The notes below the pieces were generated by a model. The model was not told the DNA's origin. It searched no databases and was given only the letters and a program-made list of their open reading frames with translations. A program made the translations under genes and the position numbers. Of a DNA stretch of 26,232 nucleotides, positions 15,280 to 22,837 are shown piece by piece (within the stretch, counting starts at the first letter, position 1; each line of letters opens with the position of its first letter). Origin of the DNA: CAZWLD01 sp964634685 (GTDB lineage Bacteria; Bacillota_I; Bacilli_A; Acholeplasmatales; JAEDCM01); contig CAZWLD010000033.1 of assembly GCA_964634685.1 (NCBI GenBank), positions 1 through 26,232 on the forward strand, written 5' to 3'.

Positions 15280-15308
15280 TTGACTTAGGACAGATAATAC
15301 AGTAAAAT
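15280..15308 (+). promoter_or_regulatory. Promoter of the lipoprotein gene
   Basis: TTGACT (15280-15285) and TAAAAT (15303-15308) are 17 bp apart. GGAGGAG then precedes ATG 15379. Confidence 0.6.
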
Positions 15309-15378
15309 AAATTTTGGGGTTACGATGAAAATTTTTTTCGACCCAACAATTGATTAATTATAGGAGGAGAAATAAAAA

Positions 15379-16014
15379 ATGAAAAAAATATTATTGTTTA
15401 CTTTATTGTTTTTCGCTTGTTTTTTAACCTCATGCGGAGATTTATTTCAAGCAAATAAATCTGAGGTTGATGAAATTCATCAAGCAATTGCGAATTTTGA
15501 AGGGTTTAAAACTGATATTCCATATCTAACTAGCTTGTGTGTTGTTTATGCTAATGAAATAGATGGTGGATATTCTGTTCAAATAAAACAGAGTGAAGAC
15601 AAAAATGGATTATACACATATAAGAAAACTGGAATTTATAAGGATGATGTGTTAATCATTGAAAAAGAAGTGGATTCCTTAGATGCTTTTGTAAGTGAGG
15701 TTGCTAACTACTGTGGTTCAACATATTGTGTTGGTATTAATGAATTTTTACCAATCATTAAGAAATCCTTTACTAATGCAAACAGCTTTAAAAATTCATC
15801 GAACCGTGCAGGTAAAAAATATTATACTTGTGAAATTAATGACGCTTTAAATGATAATAATTTAATTGATTTATTAAAAAAGATCGATAATGATATTGAA
15901 ATAAAAAAAGTGGATAAAGTTACAATAAGTCTATTATTTAAAACAGACTTTACGGTAATTTATCCGGATTTATCAATAAGCATTAATGATGCTTCAATCA
16001 TTGAAATACATTAA
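15379..16014 (+). CDS. Putative secreted lipoprotein of unknown function
   Basis: 211 residues. A type II signal peptide is clear: MKK, a hydrophobic stretch LLFTLLFFACFL, then the lipobox LTSC with the lipidated cysteine at about residue 19. The mature part is hydrophilic, with mixed strand/helix character. Four further cysteines stand at about residues 54, 112, 117 and 150, and could form disulfides. I recognise no family. The gene is monocistronic with its own promoter. Its stop codon abuts the stop of the convergent lysR gene with no gap and no terminator. It should be anchored on the outer face of the membrane. Confidence 0.8.
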   Translation: MKKILLFTLLFFACFLTSCGDLFQANKSEVDEIHQAIANFEGFKTDIPYLTSLCVVYANEIDGGYSVQIKQSEDKNGLYTYKKTGIYKDDVLIIEKEVDSLDAFVSEVANYCGSTYCVGINEFLPIIKKSFTNANSFKNSSNRAGKKYYTCEINDALNDNNLIDLLKKIDNDIEIKKVDKVTISLLFKTDFTVIYPDLSISINDASIIEIH

Positions 16015-16902
16015 CTATTTATTTGCATCTTGCTCAATAAGGCTTATAAATTTGGAGGCAGGATGCGATAAATAGTTTTTTTCATATATTGCTAGAGAAA
16101 TATATCTTTCGCTAAGAAGCTCTTTAATCGGAATAATTTTTAATTCTTTATTTTCTAATTCCTTTTTTATGTATTCCTTAGCTACGCAGATAATTCCCAT
16201 ATTTTTTTTCGCAAATTCAATTAATAAATCTAAGGAGGCTAATTCAAATTTTGGTTTTAGCTTTACATTGTATTTTGCGAGGCATTCATCTAAAAGAAGA
16301 CGACTATAGCTATCTCCTTCTAAAAGAAGGGTTCGATAATTTAATAAATCGCTTAGGTGCGATATTTTCGAACAATCAAATTCGCTCGAGCAAACAAAGC
16401 AATCATGCAAGGTTAAGCAGTTAACTAAGCGGAAATCCTTATCCTTGATTGGTGAATGAATAAATGATATATCGACATTTCCGTTTTTTAATAATTCTAA
16501 GGAATCATTTGTTGTACAGTTCGTAACCCGATATTTGATATTTGGAAATTGAATTTCAAATTCTTTTAATTTATCAATTAAATAATATTTACAAATTGTA
16601 TCGCTTGCGCCGATTCTTAATGAACCCGAATCTAAGGTTTTAATATCACCAATTATTTTGTTTAGATTGTTTATTTCGGAAAATATTTTTTTGCAGATTT
16701 GAAAAACCTCATTACCCTCGCTCGTTAGCTTTACGCCCTTTGATGATCTTATCAATAAAGGAAAGCCGATTTCTTCCTCAAGAGCTTTGATTGATTGGCT
16801 TGTGGCAGGCTGAGAAATATAAAGTTTTAGGGCGGCTTTGGAAATACTTCCGCTTGTGACAACCTCATAAAAAACATGTAATAAATTTAAATCATTGACC
16901 AT
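16015..16902 (-). CDS. LysR-family transcriptional regulator
   Basis: 295-residue LTTR of standard length. The N-terminal winged helix-turn-helix (about 1-65) is canonical: LLHVFYEVVTSGSISKAALKLYISQPATSQSIKALEEEIGFPLLIR. The periplasmic-binding-like effector domain (about 90-290) contains LRIGASDTICKYYL. The start is ATG 16902, 10 nt after AAAGGA; an in-frame ATG three codons earlier lies too close to that site. It is divergent from the FAD dehydrogenase-purA-aminotransferase operon. A perfect inverted repeat lies over its own promoter, so it most likely represses itself and controls that operon. The inducer is unknown. Confidence 0.92.
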   Translation of the reverse strand: MVNDLNLLHVFYEVVTSGSISKAALKLYISQPATSQSIKALEEEIGFPLLIRSSKGVKLTSEGNEVFQICKKIFSEINNLNKIIGDIKTLDSGSLRIGASDTICKYYLIDKLKEFEIQFPNIKYRVTNCTTNDSLELLKNGNVDISFIHSPIKDKDFRLVNCLTLHDCFVCSSEFDCSKISHLSDLLNYRTLLLEGDSYSRLLLDECLAKYNVKLKPKFELASLDLLIEFAKKNMGIICVAKEYIKKELENKELKIIPIKELLSERYISLAIYEKNYLSHPASKFISLIEQDANK

Positions 16903-16926
16903 TTTTATCATTTCCTTTACTGTTTT

Positions 16927-16955
16927 ATTATACCATAAGTTAGGCTTATGGTTAA
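16927..16955 (-). promoter_or_regulatory. lysR promoter
   Basis: On the minus strand, TTAACC (16955-16950) and TATAAT (16932-16927) are 17 bp apart. The inverted repeat 16932-16952 covers the spacer and the edge of the -35 box. Confidence 0.6.
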
Positions 16956-16982
16956 TATAATTAATATATATTTTACTTATGG
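16932..16982. promoter_or_regulatory. LysR operator: inverted repeat plus third half-site
   Basis: ACCATAAG (16932-16939) and CTTATGGT (16945-16952) form a perfect 8-bp inverted repeat with a 5-bp spacer. CTTATGG recurs at 16976-16982, 31 bp (about three helical turns) from the second arm. The repeat sits on the lysR promoter and the third copy on the -35 of the divergent operon. Confidence 0.65.
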
Positions 16983-17000
16983 ATTGTTTTTTGATATACT
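16972..17000 (+). promoter_or_regulatory. Promoter of the FAD dehydrogenase-purA operon
   Basis: TTTACT (16972-16977) and TATACT (16995-17000) are 17 bp apart. The -35 overlaps the third CTTATGG half-site, as expected for LysR activation or repression. Confidence 0.6.
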
Positions 17001-17021
17001 TATAGAGTACGAGGTGAAATT

Positions 17022-18440
17022 ATGAATTACGATTGCATAATTATTGGAGCGGGTCCGGCTGGAATTTATGCGGCCTATGAATTTTATTTAAAGGCTCCAA
17101 ATTTAAAAATTTTATTAATTGATAAAGGAAAGGATATTTATCATCGTCATTGTCCAATTCTTGAGCATAAGCTTGGAAAATGTCCAGTTGATAAAAATGG
17201 ACGAAGTGGCTGTCATCCTTCTTGTTCAATTACGAATGGATTTGGCGGAGCTGGCGCTTTTTCGGATGGAAAATTTAATATTACGAGTGAATTTGGCGGT
17301 TGGATGACCGAATATCTTCCGGAGGAAACAGTTGAAGAATTAATTAATTATGTTGATCAAATCAATCTTAATCACGGGGCGACGCAAACGATAACCGATC
17401 CAATGACCCCTCATGTCAGAGAAATCGAAAGAAGAGCTATTGGCGTGGGACTAAAATTATTGCGAGCTAAGGTCCGTCATATTGGAACCGAACAAAATTT
17501 AAAAATATTAGAATCAATTTATGAACAATTAAAGCCTTATATTGATTATCGATTCAATTCTGAGGTTACGGATTTAATTATTGAAAATAATGAAATAAAA
17601 GGTGTTTTAGTAGGCGAGGAAGCTATCTACGCTAATTATGTTATGGCGGTAGTTGGTAGAGATGGCTCAACATGGCTTTCTGAAATGGCAAAAAAAGCAA
17701 ATATCCATATGATTAATAATCAGGTTGATATTGGTGTTCGCGTGGAAACTAACGATGTCATTATGGAGGAAATTAATAAAAACCTTTATGAAGGTAAATT
17801 TGTTTACAGAACCTCTGTTGGGACGACTGTTCGTACCTTCTGTTCAAATCCGAGCGGTCATGTCGTTGTTGAAAATCATAGTGGAACGATGCTTGCGAAT
17901 GGTCACGCCTATAATGATCCGAAATTAGGAAGTAAAAATACGAATTTTGCTTTATTGGTATCTCATAAATTTGAGGAGCCATTTGATGAACCTAATGAAT
18001 TTGCTCATCGCGTAAGTAGATTAGCTAATATGCTAAGCTGTGGTTCAATCATCGTTCAAAGATATGGTGATATTAAAAAGGGAAGAAGAACAACCTACAA
18101 GCGTTTAGCTGAGGGCTTTGTGAAACCAACCCTACCAGAAGCTGTTCCTGGTGATTTAGGCTTAGTTTTACCATATAATACAATGAAGTCGATTATTGAA
18201 ATGACCGAAGCCTTAGACCATGTTACACCGGGTATTGCGAATGAGCATACGTTATTTTATGGCGTTGAGGCTAAATTCTATTCCGCAAGACCAGTTGTAA
18301 ATGATCATTTTGAGACATCCGTTAAAGGATTATATGTTGGTGGCGATGGAGCTGGAATCACTCGAGGCTTAGCTCAAGCTGGAGCCAATGGTGTTTGGAT
18401 TGCAAGAAAAATAATTGAAAAAACTTCGGAGGAAAAATAA
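17022..18440 (+). CDS. FAD-dependent dehydrogenase (COG2509-type)
   Basis: 472-residue flavoprotein. The N-terminal Rossmann motif IIGAGPAG (about 7-14) is followed by an acidic strand end (LLIDKG). A cysteine-rich segment, KCPVDKNGRSGCHPSC, then FGGAGAFSDGKFN, is characteristic of the uncharacterised COG2509 dehydrogenases. A C-terminal FAD-contacting GLYVGGDGAG motif precedes a closing GVWIARKI helix. No membrane segment is seen. The reaction is unknown; close relatives are often simply called NAD(P)/FAD-dependent oxidoreductases. It opens the operon with purA (1-nt gap) and a second aminotransferase, under the lysR-linked promoter, which may hint at a redox step in amino acid or nucleotide metabolism. 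Confidence 0.88.
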   Translation: MNYDCIIIGAGPAGIYAAYEFYLKAPNLKILLIDKGKDIYHRHCPILEHKLGKCPVDKNGRSGCHPSCSITNGFGGAGAFSDGKFNITSEFGGWMTEYLPEETVEELINYVDQINLNHGATQTITDPMTPHVREIERRAIGVGLKLLRAKVRHIGTEQNLKILESIYEQLKPYIDYRFNSEVTDLIIENNEIKGVLVGEEAIYANYVMAVVGRDGSTWLSEMAKKANIHMINNQVDIGVRVETNDVIMEEINKNLYEGKFVYRTSVGTTVRTFCSNPSGHVVVENHSGTMLANGHAYNDPKLGSKNTNFALLVSHKFEEPFDEPNEFAHRVSRLANMLSCGSIIVQRYGDIKKGRRTTYKRLAEGFVKPTLPEAVPGDLGLVLPYNTMKSIIEMTEALDHVTPGIANEHTLFYGVEAKFYSARPVVNDHFETSVKGLYVGGDGAGITRGLAQAGANGVWIARKIIEKTSEEK

Positions 18441-18441
18441 A

Positions 18442-19719
18442 ATGAGCGTAACAGTTGTTGTTGGAACCCAATGGGGTGATGAGGGAAAAGGAAAAATTAC
18501 GGATTACCTTGCCCAAGATTCGGATGTTGTGGTTAGATATCAAGGTGGAAATAATGCTGGACATACCATTAATATTGATGGTGTAAAGTATGCACTTCAT
18601 TTATTACCATCAGGAATTTTTGGTGAAAAAACAAAAAATGTTATGGCTAATGGGATGGTTATTAATCCTAAGGCGTTATTAGAAGAAATGGAAACCTTAA
18701 AAAAACAAGGTGTTAAGAATTTCAATTTGTATATTTCTGACCGTGCCCATGTTACTTTGCCAATTCAAATTGCTTTTGATGGCTTAAATGAAGAATTCCT
18801 TGGCAATAAAAAAATCGGCACAACCAAAAAAGGAATTGGTCCTACCTATAGTGATAAAGCCTCAAGAATTGGAGTCCGTATGTGTGATTTTGTTGATGAA
18901 GAATCATTTAGTGAGGTATTAAAGGATTTACTAGCTATGAAGAATCCAATTCTTGAAATGCTCGGGCAAAAGCCATTTGCTTTTGATGAAATTTTTAATG
19001 AATATAAAGAATATGCTAAATTGATTAAACCATATGTTTGTGACACCTCAGTTTTATTAAATGAGGAGATTGAAAAAGGCTCACGTATTTTATGTGAGGG
19101 AGCTCAAGGTGTTATGCTTTGTATGGATCATGGAACCTATCCATTTGTGACATCATCAAGTCCAACCGCCGCTTCTGTTCCTTTAAATACGGGTATTGCC
19201 CCTTGGCTTGTTAATAAGGCAATTGGCGTAACTAAGGCCTATTCAACTCGTGTTGGTGAAGGTGCTTTTCCAACAGAATTGAAAAATTCGATTGGTGATC
19301 ATATCCGAGAGGTTGGTCATGAATATGGGGTAACAACCGGCCGTCCGCGTCGTGTTGGTTGGTTTGACTCGGTTATTTTACGTCACACCAAGCGTGTTAG
19401 TGGATTAACAGGTTTAGCAGTTACTTTATTAGATGTTTTAACGGGCTTAGATAAAATTAAAATTTGTGTTGCCTATAAGCTTGACGGTAAAGAAATTACT
19501 CATGTTCCAGCTAGTATTAAGGATTTCGCAAAATGCGAGCCTGTATATATTGAATTAGATGGCTGGAATGAAGATATTACACATGTGACTTCATTTGAAG
19601 AATTACCTATCAATGCCCAAAATTACTTAAGGAAAATTGAAGAGATTGTAGGAGTAAAGATTTCTATTTTCTCGGTTGGACCAGATCGAACTCAAACGGT
19701 TTATCTAGAAGAAATATAA
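18442..19719 (+). CDS. purA: Adenylosuccinate synthetase
   Basis: 425-residue PurA. It condenses IMP and aspartate using GTP to form adenylosuccinate, the first committed step to AMP. Signatures are QWGDEGKGK (GTP loop with D13 and K16-K18), GGNNAGHT (catalytic His region), IGTTKKGIGPTY, the GEGAFPTE and TTGRPRRVGW loops, and terminal GPDRTQTV. The start is ATG 18442 after GGAGG; an in-frame TTG at 18415 would extend into the previous gene without support. The spacing of one nt from the dehydrogenase and 12 nt to the aminotransferase shows cotranscription. Aspartate is both a PurA substrate and a likely product of that aminotransferase. Confidence 0.98.
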   Translation: MSVTVVVGTQWGDEGKGKITDYLAQDSDVVVRYQGGNNAGHTINIDGVKYALHLLPSGIFGEKTKNVMANGMVINPKALLEEMETLKKQGVKNFNLYISDRAHVTLPIQIAFDGLNEEFLGNKKIGTTKKGIGPTYSDKASRIGVRMCDFVDEESFSEVLKDLLAMKNPILEMLGQKPFAFDEIFNEYKEYAKLIKPYVCDTSVLLNEEIEKGSRILCEGAQGVMLCMDHGTYPFVTSSSPTAASVPLNTGIAPWLVNKAIGVTKAYSTRVGEGAFPTELKNSIGDHIREVGHEYGVTTGRPRRVGWFDSVILRHTKRVSGLTGLAVTLLDVLTGLDKIKICVAYKLDGKEITHVPASIKDFAKCEPVYIELDGWNEDITHVTSFEELPINAQNYLRKIEEIVGVKISIFSVGPDRTQTVYLEEI

Positions 19720-19731
19720 GAGGGTGATTGT

Positions 19732-20949
19732 ATGCTAGCTAAACACTCAACTAATAAAAAAATAAAAGGTAGTATTTTAGCAATTGCGGCTTCGGCTCAA
19801 AAGGCTAAAAAGGAGGATCCTAGTACGATTGATGGAACCATTGGAATGCTTTATGATGAATTAGGCTTTTTGATGACCTTTAATTCCGTTAAAAAAACAA
19901 TGAATCAATTAGATGATATGGATAACTATTCATATAGTACGACTTCTGGTGGTGAGCTTTTTAAACAATCAATCATCGATTGGACCTTCCGTGAATATAA
20001 GGATGAGCTTTTAGATAAGCTTTATTGCGAGGTTATTGCAACCCCGGGCGGAAGTGGAGCTATTGGAATTAGCATTGCCAATTATTTAAATCCAAGTGAA
20101 TACTTAATTACCTCTGATTTAGGATGGGGAAATTATAGTGTTATAGCTTATGAGAATTATAACAAAATCATTAACTATCGCTTATTTGATGATAATTATC
20201 ATTTTAATATGGATTCATTTAAGGATGCAGTTAATAAATCGGTTTTAGAACAAAATCGGGCCTTTATCATTATCAATGATCCGTGCCACAATCCAACCGG
20301 ATTTCGATTAAATATTAATGAATGGCAAGAAATTGTTTCATTCTTAAATAGCTTTAATTGTCCGATCATTTTATTTTTAGACATGGCCTATATCGATTAT
20401 TTACCAGAGGGATTAGATGAGTCACGTCAGGTGTTCCGTCTCTTTAAAGATTTGAATGATAATATTTTAGTAAATTTAGGCTTTAGTGGATCCAAAACCT
20501 TTAGCGTTTATGGTCTCAGAATGGGTGCGTTAATTGGCTTATCTAAGCGAAAATCAGTCATCGAAGAGTTTTTTAACGCTAATGAGTATTCTGCTCGTGG
20601 CCGTTGGAGTAATGTTAATCACGGAGCTATTTCGATGGTTAATACGATTATGAATAATGAAGATTTAAAGCATGAATTTGAGGATGAGCTTAAAAATGCT
20701 TCCTTGATGCTTTCAAAAAGAGCAAATGCCTTTATGACTGAGGCTAAAGAAATTGATCTTTTCTGTTATCCTTATAAGGGGGGCTTCTTTATTACAATTC
20801 CTTGTTGCGGTGATGAAGTTTATGAGGCATTAAAATCTGACAAAATATATGTAATTCCTTTAAAAACAGGAATTAGAATATCATTAAGCGCCTTATCTTT
20901 GAAGGATATTTCAGGTTTAGCTAAAAAAATCAAAGAAAAAATAAAATAG
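19732..20949 (+). CDS. Aminotransferase, aspartate/aromatic (I-alpha-like)
   Basis: 405-residue PLP enzyme resembling the AspC/TyrB subgroup. It shows INDPCHNPTGF (residues 182-191, the N-P-T-G pocket), a LDMAYIDYLPEG segment and GFSGSKTFSVYGLRMGAL with PLP lysine K255. A substrate-carboxylate arginine lies in GIRISLSAL near the C-terminus. It belongs to a different branch from the minus-strand enzyme at 12504-13652, so the two are not duplicates. Aspartate synthesis from oxaloacetate would supply PurA, its upstream neighbour in the same operon; that pairing is inference. An alternative is an aromatic aminotransferase. GAGGGTG before ATG 19732 is the ribosome site. Confidence 0.88.
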   Translation: MLAKHSTNKKIKGSILAIAASAQKAKKEDPSTIDGTIGMLYDELGFLMTFNSVKKTMNQLDDMDNYSYSTTSGGELFKQSIIDWTFREYKDELLDKLYCEVIATPGGSGAIGISIANYLNPSEYLITSDLGWGNYSVIAYENYNKIINYRLFDDNYHFNMDSFKDAVNKSVLEQNRAFIIINDPCHNPTGFRLNINEWQEIVSFLNSFNCPIILFLDMAYIDYLPEGLDESRQVFRLFKDLNDNILVNLGFSGSKTFSVYGLRMGALIGLSKRKSVIEEFFNANEYSARGRWSNVNHGAISMVNTIMNNEDLKHEFEDELKNASLMLSKRANAFMTEAKEIDLFCYPYKGGFFITIPCCGDEVYEALKSDKIYVIPLKTGIRISLSALSLKDISGLAKKIKEKIK

Positions 20950-20963
20950 AAAGCGTTTTTCGT

Positions 20964-20992
20964 TTGAATATTCATTTCTTTAATGTTATATT
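20964..20992 (+). promoter_or_regulatory. fhs: Promoter of the fhs leader/operon
   Basis: TTGAAT (20964-20969) and TATATT (20987-20992) are 17 bp apart, with an extended -10 TG at 20984-20985. This gives an untranslated leader of about 150 nt before fhs. Confidence 0.6.
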
Positions 20993-21034
20993 ATTTGTAA
21001 AGATAATAATCTTTTGATGAAGGGAGAAGATAAT

Positions 21035-21088
21035 ATGTTACGAATTCATATTAAAAATCTAATCCTAGCTCATAAGGAGTTATTTTAG
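21035..21088 (+). CDS. 17-residue leader peptide upstream of fhs
   Basis: A short ORF, MLRIHIKNLILAHKELF, has a good ribosome site: AGGGAG ending 8 nt before the ATG. It lies between the promoter and the terminator hairpin in the fhs leader. There is no run of one amino acid, so it is not a classical amino-acid attenuator. Its lysine-glutamate codons (AAGGAG, 21074-21079) also form a ribosome site for a second 5-codon ORF. Translation is inferred from the ribosome site only. Confidence 0.45.
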   Translation: MLRIHIKNLILAHKELF

Positions 21089-21089
21089 A

Positions 21090-21107
21090 ATGGACAAAGG
21101 ACATTAG
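21090..21107 (+). CDS. 5-residue mini-ORF inside the fhs attenuator
   Basis: ATG GAC AAA GGA CAT TAG (MDKGH) begins one nt after the leader-peptide stop. It has AAGGAG 10 nt upstream. Its codons form the left arm of the terminator at 21096-21122, so a ribosome here would prevent the hairpin. Speculative. Confidence 0.3.
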   Translation: MDKGH

Positions 21108-21129
21108 AAATAATTGTCCTTTTATTTTA
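21096..21129 (+). terminator. Terminator hairpin (attenuator) in the fhs leader
   Basis: AAAGGACA (21096-21103) pairs with TGTCCTTT (21115-21122), followed by TTTTATTTT. It lies 20 nt before the fhs start, downstream of the promoter. It must be bypassed for fhs expression unless an unseen promoter follows. Confidence 0.7.
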
Positions 21130-21148
21130 AAGAAAGGGAGACTTTATA

Positions 21149-22825
21149 ATGTACAAAAGTGATTTAGAGATTGCCCAAGAGGCAAAAATGAAAAAAATTA
21201 CGGAGATTGCCCAAGACATTGGTTTAAACGAAGATGATTATGAGCTTTATGGAAATTATAAAGCAAAAATCAATCTTGATGTTTTAAAAAGATTAGAGAA
21301 TAAACCTGATGGAAAATTGATTCTTGTGACGGCTATTAATCCAACTCCTGCGGGTGAAGGTAAGTCTACCACAACGGTCGGATTAGGTCAAGCCTTTAAT
21401 AAATTAGGATATAAATCCGTTATTGCTCTCCGTGAACCAAGCTTTGGCCCGGTTATGGGAGTTAAGGGTGGAGCTGCTGGAGGCGGATATGCTCAGGTTG
21501 TGCCAATGGAGGATTTGAATTTACACTTTACGGGTGACCTTCATGCCATTACAACAGCCAATAATGCGATTAGTGCAATGATTGATAATCATATTCATCA
21601 AGGAAATGAGCTTCATATTGACCCAACAAGAATTGTTTGGAAAAGATGCTTAGATATGAATGACCGCGCTTTAAGAAATGTCATTGTTGGCCTTGGTGGC
21701 TCAGCAAACGGAGCTCCGCGTGAGGATGGCTTTAATATTACCGTTGCGAGTGAGATTATGGCTGTTTTGTGTCTAGCGAGTGATTTGGCCGATTTTAAAG
21801 AAAGAGTTAAAAGAATTGTTGTGGCCTATACCTATGATAAAAAACCTGTAACTGTTGGGGATTTAGGAGTTGAAGGAGCAATTACCTTAATTATGCGCGA
21901 TGCGATTAAGCCTAATTTAGTTCAAACCTTAGAAAACACCCCGGTTTTAGTTCATGGTGGACCATTTGCGAATATCGCCCATGGATGTAATTCAATCATT
22001 GCGACGAAGATGGCTTTAAAGCTTAGTGACTATACCGTAACAGAAGCTGGATTTGGAGCTGATTTAGGAGCGGAAAAATTCTTTGACATTAAGTGTCGAT
22101 ACGCTGGCCTTAAGCCAGATGCGGTTGTTATCGTCGCCACAATCCGTGCCTTGAAGATGCATGGTGGTGTCGCTAAGGATGATCTAAAGCAAGAAAATGT
22201 CGAGGCATTATTAAAGGGTATTGCCAATTTAGAGAAGCATATTGAAAATATCAAGCAATACAATTTACCTTATGTTGTGGCTATCAATAAATTTGTTAGT
22301 GATACTGATAATGAGGTTAAGGCTTTATATGATTGGGCTAAGGAAAACAATCATCCGGTTGAATTAAGTGATGTTTGGAGCCTTGGTGGCGAAGGCGGAA
22401 TTGATTTAGCTCGCCGTCTTGTTAAGGAAATCGAAGCTAATCCAAGTAATGATTTTGAATATATTTATGATTTAGAGGATTCCATTGAGGAAAAAATCAA
22501 CAAGATTGCATGTAAGATTTACGGTGCGTCTGGTGTTGATTTTACAGCTAGCGCTAAAACGCAACTTAGAACCTTTAAAAAGAATGGTTGGGATAAATTA
22601 GCGGTTTGTATGGCTAAAACTCAATATTCTTTATCTGATGATCAGAAAAAATTAGGAAGACCAGAAGGCTTTAGGATTACGGTAAGAGAATTAAGACCAT
22701 CAATCGGCGCTGGCTTCATCGTTGCGATTACTGGTGATATTATGACAATGCCAGGATTGCCAAAGCATCCAGCAGCCCTTGATATGGATGTCGATGATAA
22801 TAATAAGGCTGTAGGACTATTCTAG
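21149..22825 (+). CDS. fhs: Formate-tetrahydrofolate ligase
   Basis: 558-residue Fhs of full length. It makes 10-formyl-tetrahydrofolate from formate, ATP and tetrahydrofolate, supplying purine ring carbons and formyl-methionyl-tRNA. The ATP loop PTPAGEGKST lies at about 65-74. Other family blocks are REPSFGPVMGVKGGAAGGGYAQV (read in two parts), FTGDLHAI, GRPEGFRITVRELRPS and AGFIVAITGDIMTMPGLP. Ribosome site AAAGGGAG precedes the ATG. Regulation by the leader (promoter, two mini-ORFs, terminator) is likely. It is the first gene of an operon with the PEPCK-like protein (12-nt gap), with folD 47 nt beyond that gene, so formate and methylene branches of the folate cycle are together. Confidence 0.98.
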   Translation: MYKSDLEIAQEAKMKKITEIAQDIGLNEDDYELYGNYKAKINLDVLKRLENKPDGKLILVTAINPTPAGEGKSTTTVGLGQAFNKLGYKSVIALREPSFGPVMGVKGGAAGGGYAQVVPMEDLNLHFTGDLHAITTANNAISAMIDNHIHQGNELHIDPTRIVWKRCLDMNDRALRNVIVGLGGSANGAPREDGFNITVASEIMAVLCLASDLADFKERVKRIVVAYTYDKKPVTVGDLGVEGAITLIMRDAIKPNLVQTLENTPVLVHGGPFANIAHGCNSIIATKMALKLSDYTVTEAGFGADLGAEKFFDIKCRYAGLKPDAVVIVATIRALKMHGGVAKDDLKQENVEALLKGIANLEKHIENIKQYNLPYVVAINKFVSDTDNEVKALYDWAKENNHPVELSDVWSLGGEGGIDLARRLVKEIEANPSNDFEYIYDLEDSIEEKINKIACKIYGASGVDFTASAKTQLRTFKKNGWDKLAVCMAKTQYSLSDDQKKLGRPEGFRITVRELRPSIGAGFIVAITGDIMTMPGLPKHPAALDMDVDDNNKAVGLF

Positions 22826-22837
22826 GAGGTATATGTT

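Noticed and set aside
12504..20949. The two aminotransferases as a duplicated pair
   Set aside because: Their PLP-lysine and N-P-T-G motifs differ (SFSKSYAMTGWRVGY versus GSKTFSVYGLRMGA), placing them in different subgroups.
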